A stretch of DNA of 57,499 nt from an uncultured Eubacteriales bacterium (lineage in GTDB: Bacteria > Bacillota > Clostridia > Lachnospirales > Cellulosilyticaceae). The position numbers and the translations under genes were made by a program. The stretch is taken from NCBI GenBank assembly GCA_900551325.1, contig URVM01000023.1, positions 1 through 57,499 on the forward strand, given 5' to 3'. The notes beneath the pieces were generated by a model. The model did no database searches. It was not told where the DNA came from and worked only from the letters and a program-made list of their open reading frames with translations. Positions 1 through 8,934 of this stretch are shown in pieces. Within the stretch, counting starts at the first letter, position 1, and each line of letters opens with the position of its first letter.

Positions 1-153
1 CATGTGTTCCGCCTAAGTTAGAAATCAATGTGTCCAGGATTTTGGGTACATATCAAATTTCTTGTTTCATAGGTCATTTTATTTTTTAAATTCTATAAAC
101 ATTAGATTTATCATATCCCCTTTACTGGTTGAGGGTGATAGATATTAATTTTA

Positions 154-1299
154 TTAGTGCTTCTCAAGGAGATGAGGAAGGGTTAAATCAAGATGCATGT
201 CTTCACTAAGTTGTTTATAGGTGTCTAATGCTTTTTGATTAGTGTTTCCAGCTTTAATAGCTTTAATAAGAACATTTTTAGGAGTATGCTGCATATCAAT
301 AAATTCCATTACATTAACTTTATAACCCATACCTTCTAGGTAAAGAGAACGCATACCATCTGTAATAAAGGAAGCAATTTTTTCTTTTAAAATACCATGT
401 TTTAAAATAGGGTCAAGAAGAGGGTTTGTAATTTGTGTATAACATTCATGGTGACAACAAGGCACGGCTAAAATAACTTTTGCTTCCCAACCTACTGCTT
501 TAGCAAGGGCTGCATCTGTAGCAGTGTTGCACGCATGAAGAGAAACCACCATATCAATGTGTTGGTTTGTTGTATACTTCCCAATGTCACCTACTTGGAA
601 TTTAAGATGGTCATAGCCTAACTTTTTAGCTAAATCATTACAAAAAGCAATCACATCTTCTTTTAAGTCTAGACCTACGATTTCTACTTGTTTATGAAGG
701 ATTTCAGTTAAGTAATGATACATGGCAAAAGTAAGATAAGATTTTCCACAACCAAAGTCAATAATACGGATGAAATCTTGTTCAAACTCTGACATTACTC
801 CTTCAATAGTTTCAAGATACTTATTAATTTGTTTATATTTATCATATTTAGAAGGTTTAATCTGACCATCTTCACTCATAATACCTAGTTGAATAAGAAA
901 TCCTTTAGCTGTTTCATCGTTTAAAATATATTGCTTTTTACGATTATGAGAAAGAGAGGTAGCTGGTTTTTTAGAAGCAGGCTTACGTTTAATGGTTGCT
1001 TCACCTTTTTTATTAATAAGTGCTTGATAGTCTCCTTCGCTTGTATAGAGCTGTACTTGTTTAAAATGAGAGCAGTTTGCACGTAGAAAGTTACCTACTT
1101 CTTCAAAAGGAATATTTTCGTGATAGGCTTTATTTTGTTTATAAAGGGTCCATTGTAGGACGAGATCTCCTTTAAGTTCAATCAATTTACCTGTTACTTT
1201 TTCATATTGATCTTGTTTAATACGAGGATTGCTCCAAATAGCATCTATAAAATGGCCTTCTTGTAGGGCACTTTCCATTAATGTAATAACTTTTTCCAT
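154..1299 (-). CDS. Class I SAM-dependent methyltransferase (Methyltransf_32-like)
   Basis: A 381-aa protein with a Rossmann-type methyltransferase domain in its second half. Motif I is IIDFGCGKSYLTFAMYHYL (about residues 179-197), followed by an acidic strand end, VEIVGLDLKE, and a later PCCHHECY segment. The combination of a GCGK motif I with a PCCHHE loop is typical, from memory, of the METTL25/Methyltransf_32 group, whose substrate in bacteria I do not know. The N-terminal ~150 residues look like a separate substrate-binding part with a basic KRKPASKKP linker. The start is supported by an AGGAG site 9 nt upstream on the minus strand (near 1310). It is transcribed divergently from the helicase gene. 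The fold is confident; the substrate is unknown. Confidence 0.8.
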   Translation of the reverse strand: MEKVITLMESALQEGHFIDAIWSNPRIKQDQYEKVTGKLIELKGDLVLQWTLYKQNKAYHENIPFEEVGNFLRANCSHFKQVQLYTSEGDYQALINKKGEATIKRKPASKKPATSLSHNRKKQYILNDETAKGFLIQLGIMSEDGQIKPSKYDKYKQINKYLETIEGVMSEFEQDFIRIIDFGCGKSYLTFAMYHYLTEILHKQVEIVGLDLKEDVIAFCNDLAKKLGYDHLKFQVGDIGKYTTNQHIDMVVSLHACNTATDAALAKAVGWEAKVILAVPCCHHECYTQITNPLLDPILKHGILKEKIASFITDGMRSLYLEGMGYKVNVMEFIDMQHTPKNVLIKAIKAGNTNQKALDTYKQLSEDMHLDLTLPHLLEKH

Positions 1300-1461
1300 T
1301 ATATAATCTCTCCTTATTTAAAGTAGTTTTATCATACTACGAAAATAACCTAGGTGCAACGCTCTAAAGGTCTCTATATAAGAGGGAATCTAGTCCTTAT
1401 ACTATACAGATAGGAAAATTAGCACTATAATAAAGTTAAAAAAAGAGGAAGGAGGCGTAGC

Positions 1462-3936
1462 ATGTTTGAAAAAGACTGGACCACTTTAAATGAAACTCAA
1501 AAGCAAGTGGTAACTAATATAAGGGACCCTCTTTTAGTTTTAGCGCCAGCAGGAACGGGCAAAACAAAAGTTATTGCTATGCGTACAGCCTACCTATTAC
1601 AACAAGGAATTGATCCTAGTGCTATTTTATGTTTAACCTTTACCAATAAGGCGGCTAAAGAAATGGAAGGTCGTATAGGTCTTTATGATAAGCAAAATAG
1701 TAGTAAGCTCACCATTAGGACTTTTCATTCTTTTTGTTACTATCTTATTAATCAAGAAAAGGAAAATGCTAGATTTGCTTTTCCGTGTACTATTATTGAT
1801 GAAAGTGATACTGAAGATATTATAAGACGTATTGTTTTTGCTCTGACTAAAGAAGAATGGTCTAAAGTTAATCATCTAAGTAGTTTTATTGAAAATGTGA
1901 AGAAACACCGATTAGTGGTAGAACCTCACTTAAGACAAGAAGATGCTCATGTAGTAAAAGATTATATAAAAACTCATAAACCAAGAGACCCTTTTATTCG
2001 CCAGTATGGTTTAAAGCTTCTTTATCACTATGAACGTTATTTAAGAGAAAATAATTGTATAGACTTTACGGATTTAATATTAGAAGCTACTTATTTACTA
2101 GAAGACCCTCATATTTGTGCAAAATGGCAAAAACGCTATACGTATATCCAAGTAGATGAAATGCAAGATACAAGTGTGAGAGAGTATCATATTATAAAAA
2201 CACTGGCAAGCCCTAATCATATAGCTTTATATGGTGACTTTAATCAAACTATTTACGAATGGCGAGGCTCAGCCCCTTATGAGATGATTGAAGATTATAA
2301 AAGTACTTTTTCACCTATAGAGTATTCTCTTGAAACCAATTATAGAAGTACCCAGCTTCTTTTAAAGGCAGCCAATGGGTTTATTCGTAATAGTCAACTT
2401 TATCCTACCTTATCGACACCTAAGGTGGAAGAAATAGGTGAACCAATAGAAGTATTTTGTGGTAAAACAAAAGGAGCAGAAATAGAGCTTATAGCCAGTT
2501 CTCTCAAAGCTCATTATACAGGAGCAGATAAAGAAGTAGCCATACTCACACGTACAAATGGTTTAGCTAAAGACATATATAGGGTGTTAGAAAAAAAGGG
2601 TATACCTTGTATTAAGGTAGAAGATATTCGTCTCATGCGTCGTACAGAGGTAAAAGATTTTTTAGCCCTCTTTAACTACGCAGTCAATCCAAGAAATAGC
2701 TATGCTTTAGAAAAAATCATAAAACATGACAACATACATATGGAAGCATGGCTTATTCAAGCTTTAAAAAAGACAAAGTCAGGATATATGTCTCTACATG
2801 ATTGGTTTTTAGCTGAAAATAATGATCCTTACTACGCCCTTATTAAAGGCTATGAGGTAAGTGAAATTGTTGTTCTTGATGTAGAAAGTACAGGACTTGA
2901 TACAACAAGTGATGATATTATTCAAATTGCTGCTATATGCTACGGAAAAGATGGGGTAAAGGAAAAGTTAGATGTACTTGTTAAACCAACTAAGTCAGTA
3001 GGGGATTCCTTCTTTGTCCATGGGTTTAGTGATGAGCAGTTAGCTAAAGAAGGCTTAGAAATTTCTCATGCACTAGATCTCTTATGGGAATTTTGCGAGG
3101 GAAAAGTTGTAGTAGGTCATAATGTAAAATATGACTTAGCTATTATAGGCAGTATGTGTTCAAGATATGGGCATGAACCACTTCACAATATTAAGGTTTA
3201 TGATACTTTAGATCTGGCCCAGAAGATTTATCCTAAGCTACCTAATCACAAACTAGATACTTTATCTAAACTAATAGGTACAAAGACAGAGCCTAATCAT
3301 AATGCTTTTTATGATATTTTAGCTACTAGTGAAGTGCTTACCCACTTTATTGAAAAACTTATAGAACGCCAAAAGGAACGTTATAGTCAACTTGAAGCTT
3401 ATTATCCTTATGTAGCAACTTATAAAAAGCAAGTACAAAGTCTTATAAAGGAAATACAAAGTCGCCCTACTTATGAAGCTATTTCTTATTTAATGAATGA
3501 TGGTGGTTATAAGTCCCATTATAAAGATGAAAGTTTACTTGCACTAAGAGATTTTTATAAAATGGCAGAAGCACTTTATAGCCCGGAGTGCTCTTATGAG
3601 GATAACTGTATGAAGCTCCTTACTTTTTCAGCGCTTCATGCAAGTGAAGTAGAGCAAAGTGCCCTCTTTAAAGGGAAGGTACCTGTTATGACTATGCATC
3701 AGGCCAAAGGATTAGAATTTGATCATGTTTACATTGCTGGATGTAATGAAGGGGTATTTCCTTCTTCAAGAAGTGTACAAGAAGGTTATGTACAAGAAGA
3801 AAAAAGGCTCTTTTATGTAGGTATGACAAGAGCACGTAAAAAACTCTATTTAAGTTATAATAATAGTAAGCCTATGAGTTTTCTTATTGAAGAAATAGAA
3901 GAAGACTTTAAAAGGTATAGGCAAGACAGCTTATAA
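1462..3936 (+). CDS. UvrD/Rep-like superfamily 1 helicase with embedded DEDDh 3'-5' exonuclease domain
   Basis: An 824-aa DNA helicase. Walker A is APAGTGKT (residues 28-35) and the DExxQD box is VDEMQDTS (D232/E233). The C-terminal motifs are MTMHQAKGLEFDHVYI (from about 743) and LFYVGMTRARKKL (from about 783). Between them, residues ~470-640 form a complete DnaQ-type exonuclease: LDVESTG (D473, E475), GHNVKYD (H553, D558) and HNAFYD (H613, D618). All DEDDh catalytic residues are therefore present. An intact 3'-5' exonuclease inside a helicase suggests end processing or repair, with strand unwinding coupled to trimming; this is inference. The start follows an AAGGAGG site. It is probably a single gene, as mgsA starts 57 bp downstream. 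Confidence in both domains is high; the pathway is not known. Confidence 0.9.
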   Translation: MFEKDWTTLNETQKQVVTNIRDPLLVLAPAGTGKTKVIAMRTAYLLQQGIDPSAILCLTFTNKAAKEMEGRIGLYDKQNSSKLTIRTFHSFCYYLINQEKENARFAFPCTIIDESDTEDIIRRIVFALTKEEWSKVNHLSSFIENVKKHRLVVEPHLRQEDAHVVKDYIKTHKPRDPFIRQYGLKLLYHYERYLRENNCIDFTDLILEATYLLEDPHICAKWQKRYTYIQVDEMQDTSVREYHIIKTLASPNHIALYGDFNQTIYEWRGSAPYEMIEDYKSTFSPIEYSLETNYRSTQLLLKAANGFIRNSQLYPTLSTPKVEEIGEPIEVFCGKTKGAEIELIASSLKAHYTGADKEVAILTRTNGLAKDIYRVLEKKGIPCIKVEDIRLMRRTEVKDFLALFNYAVNPRNSYALEKIIKHDNIHMEAWLIQALKKTKSGYMSLHDWFLAENNDPYYALIKGYEVSEIVVLDVESTGLDTTSDDIIQIAAICYGKDGVKEKLDVLVKPTKSVGDSFFVHGFSDEQLAKEGLEISHALDLLWEFCEGKVVVGHNVKYDLAIIGSMCSRYGHEPLHNIKVYDTLDLAQKIYPKLPNHKLDTLSKLIGTKTEPNHNAFYDILATSEVLTHFIEKLIERQKERYSQLEAYYPYVATYKKQVQSLIKEIQSRPTYEAISYLMNDGGYKSHYKDESLLALRDFYKMAEALYSPECSYEDNCMKLLTFSALHASEVEQSALFKGKVPVMTMHQAKGLEFDHVYIAGCNEGVFPSSRSVQEGYVQEEKRLFYVGMTRARKKLYLSYNNSKPMSFLIEEIEEDFKRYRQDSL

Positions 3937-3992
3937 TGAGTATAATAATAGAAGTGAATAGACAAGAATTAATACACATATAGGAGGACTTT

Positions 3993-4499
3993 ATGGAAAA
4001 TAATAATAGTACAAATGATGTAACAATTGTACGTATGGATAAACAAAAACGTATTGCACTTGTTGCACATGATAATCGTAAAAAAGACATCATCGATTGG
4101 GTGAAACTGAATAAAGATAAACTTACGAAACACTTTTTATGTGGAACAGGTACAACTGCTAGACTTTTAGCTGATGCTACTGAACTTCCAATTACAGCTT
4201 TTAATAGTGGACCACTAGGTGGTGACCAACAAATTGGTGCACGTATTGTAGAAGGAAGCATTGATTTTATGATTTTCTTCTGGGATCCACTTGCGTCACA
4301 ACCACATGACCCAGACGTAAAAGCTTTACTTCGTATTGCAGCTCTTTATGATATACCAGTTGCTACAAATCAGTCTACAGCAGACTTCTTACTTACTTCA
4401 CCACTTATGGATCAAGAATATAACCGTAAAATTATTGATTATACAAAACGTATTCAAAATCGTACACAAGCATTTGCTAAAGATGAACCTATGATTTAA
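3993..4499 (+). CDS. mgsA: Methylglyoxal synthase
   Basis: A 168-aa enzyme converting dihydroxyacetone phosphate to methylglyoxal plus phosphate, the phosphate-relief bypass of lower glycolysis. The key residues are all visible: LVAHDNRK (H26), CGTGTTA phosphate loop, GPLGGDQQIGA with catalytic D78 (E. coli D71), and FFWDPL followed by HDPDVKALLRIA (D98, H105, D108). The offset from E. coli numbering is a constant 7 residues, so it aligns without gaps through the core. It is about 16 residues longer than the E. coli protein, split between a polar N-terminal extension and the C-terminus. An AGGAGG site precedes the ATG, and a terminator follows directly. Confidence 0.95.
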   Translation: MENNNSTNDVTIVRMDKQKRIALVAHDNRKKDIIDWVKLNKDKLTKHFLCGTGTTARLLADATELPITAFNSGPLGGDQQIGARIVEGSIDFMIFFWDPLASQPHDPDVKALLRIAALYDIPVATNQSTADFLLTSPLMDQEYNRKIIDYTKRIQNRTQAFAKDEPMI

Positions 4500-4522
4500 A
4501 TAAAATAATTTTACTTAATAGG

Positions 4523-4566
4523 AAGCTGAAACAACCTTGAAAAGATAAATGTTTCAGCTTTTTTAT
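4523..4566 (+). terminator. Intrinsic terminator after mgsA
   Basis: An 11-bp perfect stem, AAGCTGAAACA (4523-4533) with TGTTTCAGCTT (4550-4560), followed by a T run. It ends the mgsA unit; about 180 A+T-rich bases then lead to nrdD with no obvious operator. Confidence 0.85.
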
Positions 4567-4745
4567 TCAAGTTTTCTAGGAAATTTTGGAAATAAAAGGA
4601 TTAGACAAAGTCATATAAAAATGATATATTTTCTTAGCAGTCATCTATACATAATAATAAATATTAGAAAATAATAAAAATGAATAATTCAACTACAGTC
4701 AAATGTATTATGTATAAAGTGTGAGGGAATGTGAGGAAGAAGGAT

Positions 4746-5597
4746 ATGCGAGTTATTAAACGCGATGGACAAGAAGTCCTCTTTGACGAAACAAAGATTT
4801 ACAATGCCATTATGAAGGCTATGAAGTATGGAAGTGGTATTGTAGACGAAGCAGTAGCCAAGAAAATAGCTACTGAAATTAAAGATTTTTATGCTAAGTC
4901 ACAAGTTAAACCAACTATTTTTCAGATTGAGACTTATGTATATTTAAAACTTATTGAAAATGGACATGAATTAACTGCAAAATCTTATGAAAGTTATCGT
5001 GCCATCCAAGCTTTTAAAAGAGAAACCAATACAACAGACCAAAGCATTTTAGGGTTAATCAATCTAACAAACGAAGAAGTTATGAATGAAAACTCTAACA
5101 AAAATGCTATGATGGCTTCTACTCAACGTGATCTTATTGCAGGGGAAGTTTCAAAAGATATTTCAAGAAGAAAGAAACTACCAGCACGTATTGTACATGC
5201 CCATGATGAAGGAATTTTACACTTCCATGATATGGACTACTTTATGCAGCCTATTTTTAACTGCTGTTTAATTAACATTCAGGATATGTTAGACAATGGA
5301 ACAGTTATTAATAAGCGTATGATTGAAAGTCCTAAAAGCTTTCAAGTAGCATGTACTGTTATGACACAAATTATTGCACAAGTGGCAAGTAGCCAGTATG
5401 GTGGACAATCAGTAGACGTACGCCATTTAGGTAAATACTTAAGAAGAAGTAAAGAAAAATACTATAGAATTTTAAAAGATACTATAACAGATGAAAAACA
5501 ACTAGAAGATGCGGTAATGGGCCTCACAAGAAAAGAACTTGAATCAGGGGTACAGACTATCCAATACCAAATCAATACATTGATGACAACAAATGGT
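4746..5597 (+). CDS. nrdD: Anaerobic ribonucleoside-triphosphate reductase, exon 1 (N-terminal 284 residues)
   Basis: First exon of the glycyl-radical class III reductase that makes dNTPs without oxygen. It carries the N-terminal ATP-cone (MRVIKRDGQEVLFDETKI), the allosteric site, and the start of the catalytic barrel (HAHDEGILHFHDMDYF, FNCCLINIQDML, QVASSQYGGQSV). It runs to the conserved MTTNG, where the gene is interrupted by a group I intron; unspliced reading stops at TAG 5616-5618 inside the intron. Joined to 6976-8244 it is in frame and gives 706 residues, a normal NrdD length, with the junction NG|QSPFVT restoring the family consensus. I prefer ATG 4746 (AGGA 8 nt upstream, conserved MRVIKRDG) over GTG 4731. 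Confidence 0.93.
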
Positions 5598-6975
5598 CAA
5601 TATGGCCGTCCTGCATAGAAATATGCAAGATAATGAGATGGTGAACCTAGAAAACTAGGGTGTATATCTAACGTTTACGGAACACTAGGAAATGAGTGTT
5701 AGTAGATATGCTAACAGGGAAAGCTAAATTGATTTGATTAATACTTTATGAATTGTGGAATGATATTTATATACAAATCATAAAGGACTAAGTGAAATGA
5801 TTATTTATAAGGCAAGAAACAAAACCAATGATAAAGTATATATTGGTCAAACTATACATTCATTACAAAGTAGAAGATTACAACATTTAAATCGTTCTAA
5901 ATATGATAAATATCTAACGTATTTTGGCAAAGGAATTAGAAAATATGGAATAGATGGTTTTACTTGGGAGATTATAGATTTTGCTTATACTCAAGAAGAA
6001 CTAAATCAAAAAGAAACTTATTGGATTGAATACTATAAGACAACACATAGCAAATATGGTTATAATCTAAAGGGTGGAGGAGAGAAACCTTATTTAACAA
6101 AGAGAGTTAAAGAAAAGATCTCCAAAGCACAATTAGGAAGTTTAAACCATAGATATGGTAAAAAGGGTAAGGATAATCCAACATCTATTCCAGTAATTAA
6201 TTTAACAAAAAATGTACGCTATGAAAGTGCTTGTATTTGTGCAGAAAAAGAAGGTATTTGTGTTTCCAAAGTGTGTGCAGTTTGTCGTGGTGATAGAGCA
6301 ACGACAAATGGATGTGTTTATAGATATTTAGATGATAAAGAACAGATTATTGAACCTAATGTAAAAATGGAAAGAAAAAGTATTTCTATTATTAACCTTG
6401 ATACAAAAGAAGTGTTTGCTAGTATTAAACAGGCTCAGAGATTATACAACCCTCAAAGTACAGATTCTCTTTCCCAAGCATTAAAAAGAGGAAAAGGATG
6501 TTGTATTTGGAAGGGTTATAAATGGAGCTATGAAAGCCTAGATATTTCTAGTGAATTAATTAAAAAGAAAATTAGGTCAGATGCTAAACAGATTATGAAT
6601 ATAACTACGGGTGAAATATATGAAAGTATTTGTTCTGTAGGGAAAAACTATAGAAATTTAGCAACTGCACTAAGAAAAGGTAATGGTGAATGTATTTATA
6701 AGAAGGAATTTTGGAAAATAATCAATTAAATCAACATGCTAATCCTGTGCCAAGTTAAAAAAGAAATTTTTTAAAAGGTCAAACGACTAGGGTATACGAG
6801 CTAAGTCTATAAGATATGCTTATGAAATCCGTACTTAATAGGTGAAACTCCTATTAGGGAAGTGCCATCCACAAGTATTTATAGAATACTTCCAGTAACT
6901 TTCATCACTTACTGGCCTAACGTTAAAACGAGGGTGAAGATATAGTCTTTTCCTATGGAAACATAGGTGGGCGAG
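5598..6975 (+). mobile_element. Group I self-splicing intron in nrdD (with GIY-YIG ORF)
   Basis: This is a 1,378-nt intron. The 5' splice site follows U5597 and the last intron base is G6975, as the class requires. P1 pairs exon AUGGU (5593-5597) with GCCGU (5605-5609), putting a U.G wobble at the splice site. GCATA-GAAA-TATGC (5613-5626) and CCTAG-AAAA-CTAGG (5646-5659) fit P2-region hairpins. AACACT/AGTGTT at 5681-5700 fits P5. GCTAAATTG before the ORF and AACGACTA after it, then AGATATAGTC near 6945, match the conserved core and P7 of phage T4 td-type introns. A P9 hairpin CCTATG-GAAA-CATAGG follows. The ORF sits between the P4-P6 region and the P7 5' strand, as in td. Subgroup IA is likely. 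Splicing is inferred, not shown. Confidence 0.92.
5797..6729 (+). CDS. Intron-encoded GIY-YIG homing endonuclease with NUMOD-type DNA-binding repeats
   Basis: A 310-aa protein inside the nrdD intron. The N-terminal GIY-YIG nuclease reads IIYKARNKTNDKVYIGQT, then a conserved Arg (LQSRRLQHL), a catalytic Glu in NQKETYWIEYY, and GYNLKGGGE. A NUMOD3-like KEKISKAQLGSLNHRYGKKG follows at about residues 103-122. After it come three tandem NUMOD1-like modules of about 50 residues, each opening with a strand such as PVINLTKN, ISIINLDTKEVF or QIMNITTGEIY and ending in a W/Y-rich strand. These should bind the intronless nrdD site and promote intron homing. AAAGGA lies about 10 nt before ATG 5797. The reading frame is intact, so the element may still be mobile. 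Confidence 0.92.
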   Translation: MIIYKARNKTNDKVYIGQTIHSLQSRRLQHLNRSKYDKYLTYFGKGIRKYGIDGFTWEIIDFAYTQEELNQKETYWIEYYKTTHSKYGYNLKGGGEKPYLTKRVKEKISKAQLGSLNHRYGKKGKDNPTSIPVINLTKNVRYESACICAEKEGICVSKVCAVCRGDRATTNGCVYRYLDDKEQIIEPNVKMERKSISIINLDTKEVFASIKQAQRLYNPQSTDSLSQALKRGKGCCIWKGYKWSYESLDISSELIKKKIRSDAKQIMNITTGEIYESICSVGKNYRNLATALRKGNGECIYKKEFWKIIN

Positions 6976-8244
6976 CAAAGCCCATTCGTAACATTATTCT
7001 TAAACATTGAAGAAGATGATCCTTATGTAGAGGAAGTAGCACTTATTGTAGAAGAAATTCTTAAACAACGTCTACAAGGGATTAAAAACGAAAAAGGTAT
7101 TTACACAACCCCAGCCTTTCCAAAACTTATTTATGTTTTACATGAGTATAATTGCTTAGAAGGTGGTAAATACGATTATGTAACAGAAACAGCTGTTAAA
7201 TGTAGTGCTAAACGACTTTATCCAGACTATATTTCAGCTAAAGAAATGCGAAAAATTTATGAAGGCAATGTATTCTCATGTATGGGATGTAGAAGTTTCC
7301 TTTCACCGTGGAAAGATAAGGAAGGAAATTACAAATTTGAAGGTAGATTTAACCAAGGTGTTGTTAGTTTGAATTTACCACAAATTGGAATCATTGCAGA
7401 AGGTGATATCAATAAGTTCTGGAAACTTTTAGATAACCGTTTAGATTTATGCTTCGAAGCATTAATGTGTAGACACAATGCTTTAAAAGGGACTTTATCA
7501 GATGCATCACCAATTCACTGGCAACACGGTGCTATTGCTAGACTTGAACAAGGTGAGGTAATCGATCCACTTCTTATGGACGGTTATTCTACTATTTCTT
7601 TAGGTTATATTGGGCTTTATGAAGTAACTAAACTAATGAAGGGTGTTTCACATATTGAGCCAGAAGGTGAAACCTTTGCTAGAGAAGTGATGAATAAGCT
7701 TAATGAAGCAACAAAGAGATGGAAAGAAGAGACAGGCCTTGGCTTTGGGGTGTATGGTAGCCCGGCAGAATCCTTATGTTACCGTTTTGCACGTATTGAT
7801 AAGGCTAAATTTGGTGAAATTAAAGATGTTACAGATAAAGGTTACTATACAAATAGTTATCATGTAGATGTTAGAGAACCAATTGATGCTTTTAGTAAGC
7901 TTAAATTTGAAAGTCAGTTCCAACCTATCTCTAGTGGGGGTTGTATTTCTTACATTGAAATCCCCAATATGAATCATAACTTAGAAGCATTAAGACAAAT
8001 GGTAACTTTTATCTATCACAATATTCAGTATGCAGAGTTTAATACTAAATCTGATTGCTGCCATCTATGTGGTTATGAAGGTGAAATTACGATTAATGAT
8101 AACTTAGAGTGGGAATGTCCAAATTGCCATAATAAAGATCAAAACAAGATGAATGTTATTCGTCGTACTTGTGGTTACTTAGGTGATAACTTCTGGAATA
8201 AAGGAAAGACACAAGAAATCAAAAGTCGTGTACTTCATCTTTAA
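6976..8244 (+). CDS. nrdD: Anaerobic ribonucleoside-triphosphate reductase, exon 2 (C-terminal 422 residues)
   Basis: Second exon of NrdD, starting at QSPFVTLFLNIEEDD. It contains catalytic-barrel segments (SCMGCRSFLSPW with the active-site Cys pair region, FNQGVVSLNLPQIG, CRHNALKG, YGSPAESLCYRFARID). Near the end is a four-Cys zinc site, CCHLCGYEG followed by WECPNCHN. The C-terminal glycyl-radical motif RRTCGYLGDNFWNKGK is activated by NrdG. The open frame extends upstream to a GTG at 6967, but those codons lie within the intron, so this exon should not be translated from its own start. Together with exon 1 all hallmarks of a functional enzyme are present. Confidence 0.93.
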   Translation, partial: QSPFVTLFLNIEEDDPYVEEVALIVEEILKQRLQGIKNEKGIYTTPAFPKLIYVLHEYNCLEGGKYDYVTETAVKCSAKRLYPDYISAKEMRKIYEGNVFSCMGCRSFLSPWKDKEGNYKFEGRFNQGVVSLNLPQIGIIAEGDINKFWKLLDNRLDLCFEALMCRHNALKGTLSDASPIHWQHGAIARLEQGEVIDPLLMDGYSTISLGYIGLYEVTKLMKGVSHIEPEGETFAREVMNKLNEATKRWKEETGLGFGVYGSPAESLCYRFARIDKAKFGEIKDVTDKGYYTNSYHVDVREPIDAFSKLKFESQFQPISSGGCISYIEIPNMNHNLEALRQMVTFIYHNIQYAEFNTKSDCCHLCGYEGEITINDNLEWECPNCHNKDQNKMNVIRRTCGYLGDNFWNKGKTQEIKSRVLHL

Positions 8245-8276
8245 AATAAGAAAAGTTTTATATGAATAAGATAAAA

Positions 8277-8311
8277 AGAAGCACACTTAGCCCTACGTTA
8301 AGTGTGCTTCT
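8277..8311 (+). promoter_or_regulatory. Perfect 13-bp inverted repeat between nrdD and nrdG
   Basis: AGAAGCACACTTA (8277-8289) and TAAGTGTGCTTCT (8299-8311) form a strong stem with a 9-nt loop. No T tract follows, so it is probably not a full intrinsic terminator. It may tune the nrdD:nrdG ratio by mRNA processing or stabilisation, or be a partial terminator. nrdG starts 25 bp downstream. Confidence 0.6.
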
Positions 8312-8336
8312 ATAAACTAAAGGAAGGTGTGGTACC

Positions 8337-8837
8337 ATGCATTATGCTCAAATGCGTAAATTTGATGTAGCTAATGGAATAGGTATTAGAACAACGCTTT
8401 TTGTATCAGGCTGTACCCATCAGTGCCCTGGGTGCTTCAATAAAGATTACCAAACTTTTGACTATGGAAAGGTATGGGACAGGGAGGCAGAAGTTACTTT
8501 TATGTCCTATGTTCAAGATGAAAATGTACATGGTGTAACCATACTAGGTGGAGAACCTATGGACCAAATACAAGATGAATGCTTGTATAATTTATTAAAA
8601 CGTATTAAGACAGATACAAAGCAAAGTATTTGGATTTATTCTGGTTATACCTTTGAAGCCATTTTAAAAGATCCGAAGAAGCTAAGTTTATTAAAGTGGT
8701 GTGATGTACTTGTAGATGGACCTTTTATAGAAGAATTAAAAGACTTAAATCTTAAATTTAGAGGGAGTAGCAATCAAAACATTATTGATGTACAGGCTTC
8801 ACTTGCACAGGGTGAGAAAGTCCTTTTAGATTTTTAG
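8337..8837 (+). CDS. nrdG: Anaerobic ribonucleoside-triphosphate reductase activating protein (radical SAM)
   Basis: A 166-aa radical SAM activase that uses a [4Fe-4S] cluster and S-adenosylmethionine to generate the glycyl radical on NrdD. The cluster motif CTHQCPGC (C26, C30, C33) follows GIRTTLFVSG. VTILGGEPMDQ is the SAM-binding GGE motif, and LVDGPFIEELKD with FRGSSNQNIIDV is the family C-terminus. Length is typical for NrdG. An AAGGAAGG site precedes the ATG. It lies 92 bp after nrdD with a strong hairpin between, probably co-transcribed. Confidence 0.95.
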   Translation: MHYAQMRKFDVANGIGIRTTLFVSGCTHQCPGCFNKDYQTFDYGKVWDREAEVTFMSYVQDENVHGVTILGGEPMDQIQDECLYNLLKRIKTDTKQSIWIYSGYTFEAILKDPKKLSLLKWCDVLVDGPFIEELKDLNLKFRGSSNQNIIDVQASLAQGEKVLLDF

Positions 8838-8934
8838 GATTGTTAATTAAGGAATAAAATAATAATAGAAGATTTATTATACAGTATTTATAATATTAAA
8901 ATATAATAATAGATTAAGAGAGGATACACTTGAA

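Noticed and set aside
3908..4261. 117-aa minus-strand frame over mgsA
   Set aside because: It is antisense to a well-supported enzyme gene, without a ribosome site or recognisable motifs.
4746..8244. nrdD as a broken pseudogene or as two separate genes (stop at 5618, GTG at 6967)
   Set aside because: The interruption has group I intron boundaries and core, the exons join in frame at a conserved motif, and all catalytic residues are present. The GTG at 6967 is within the intron.
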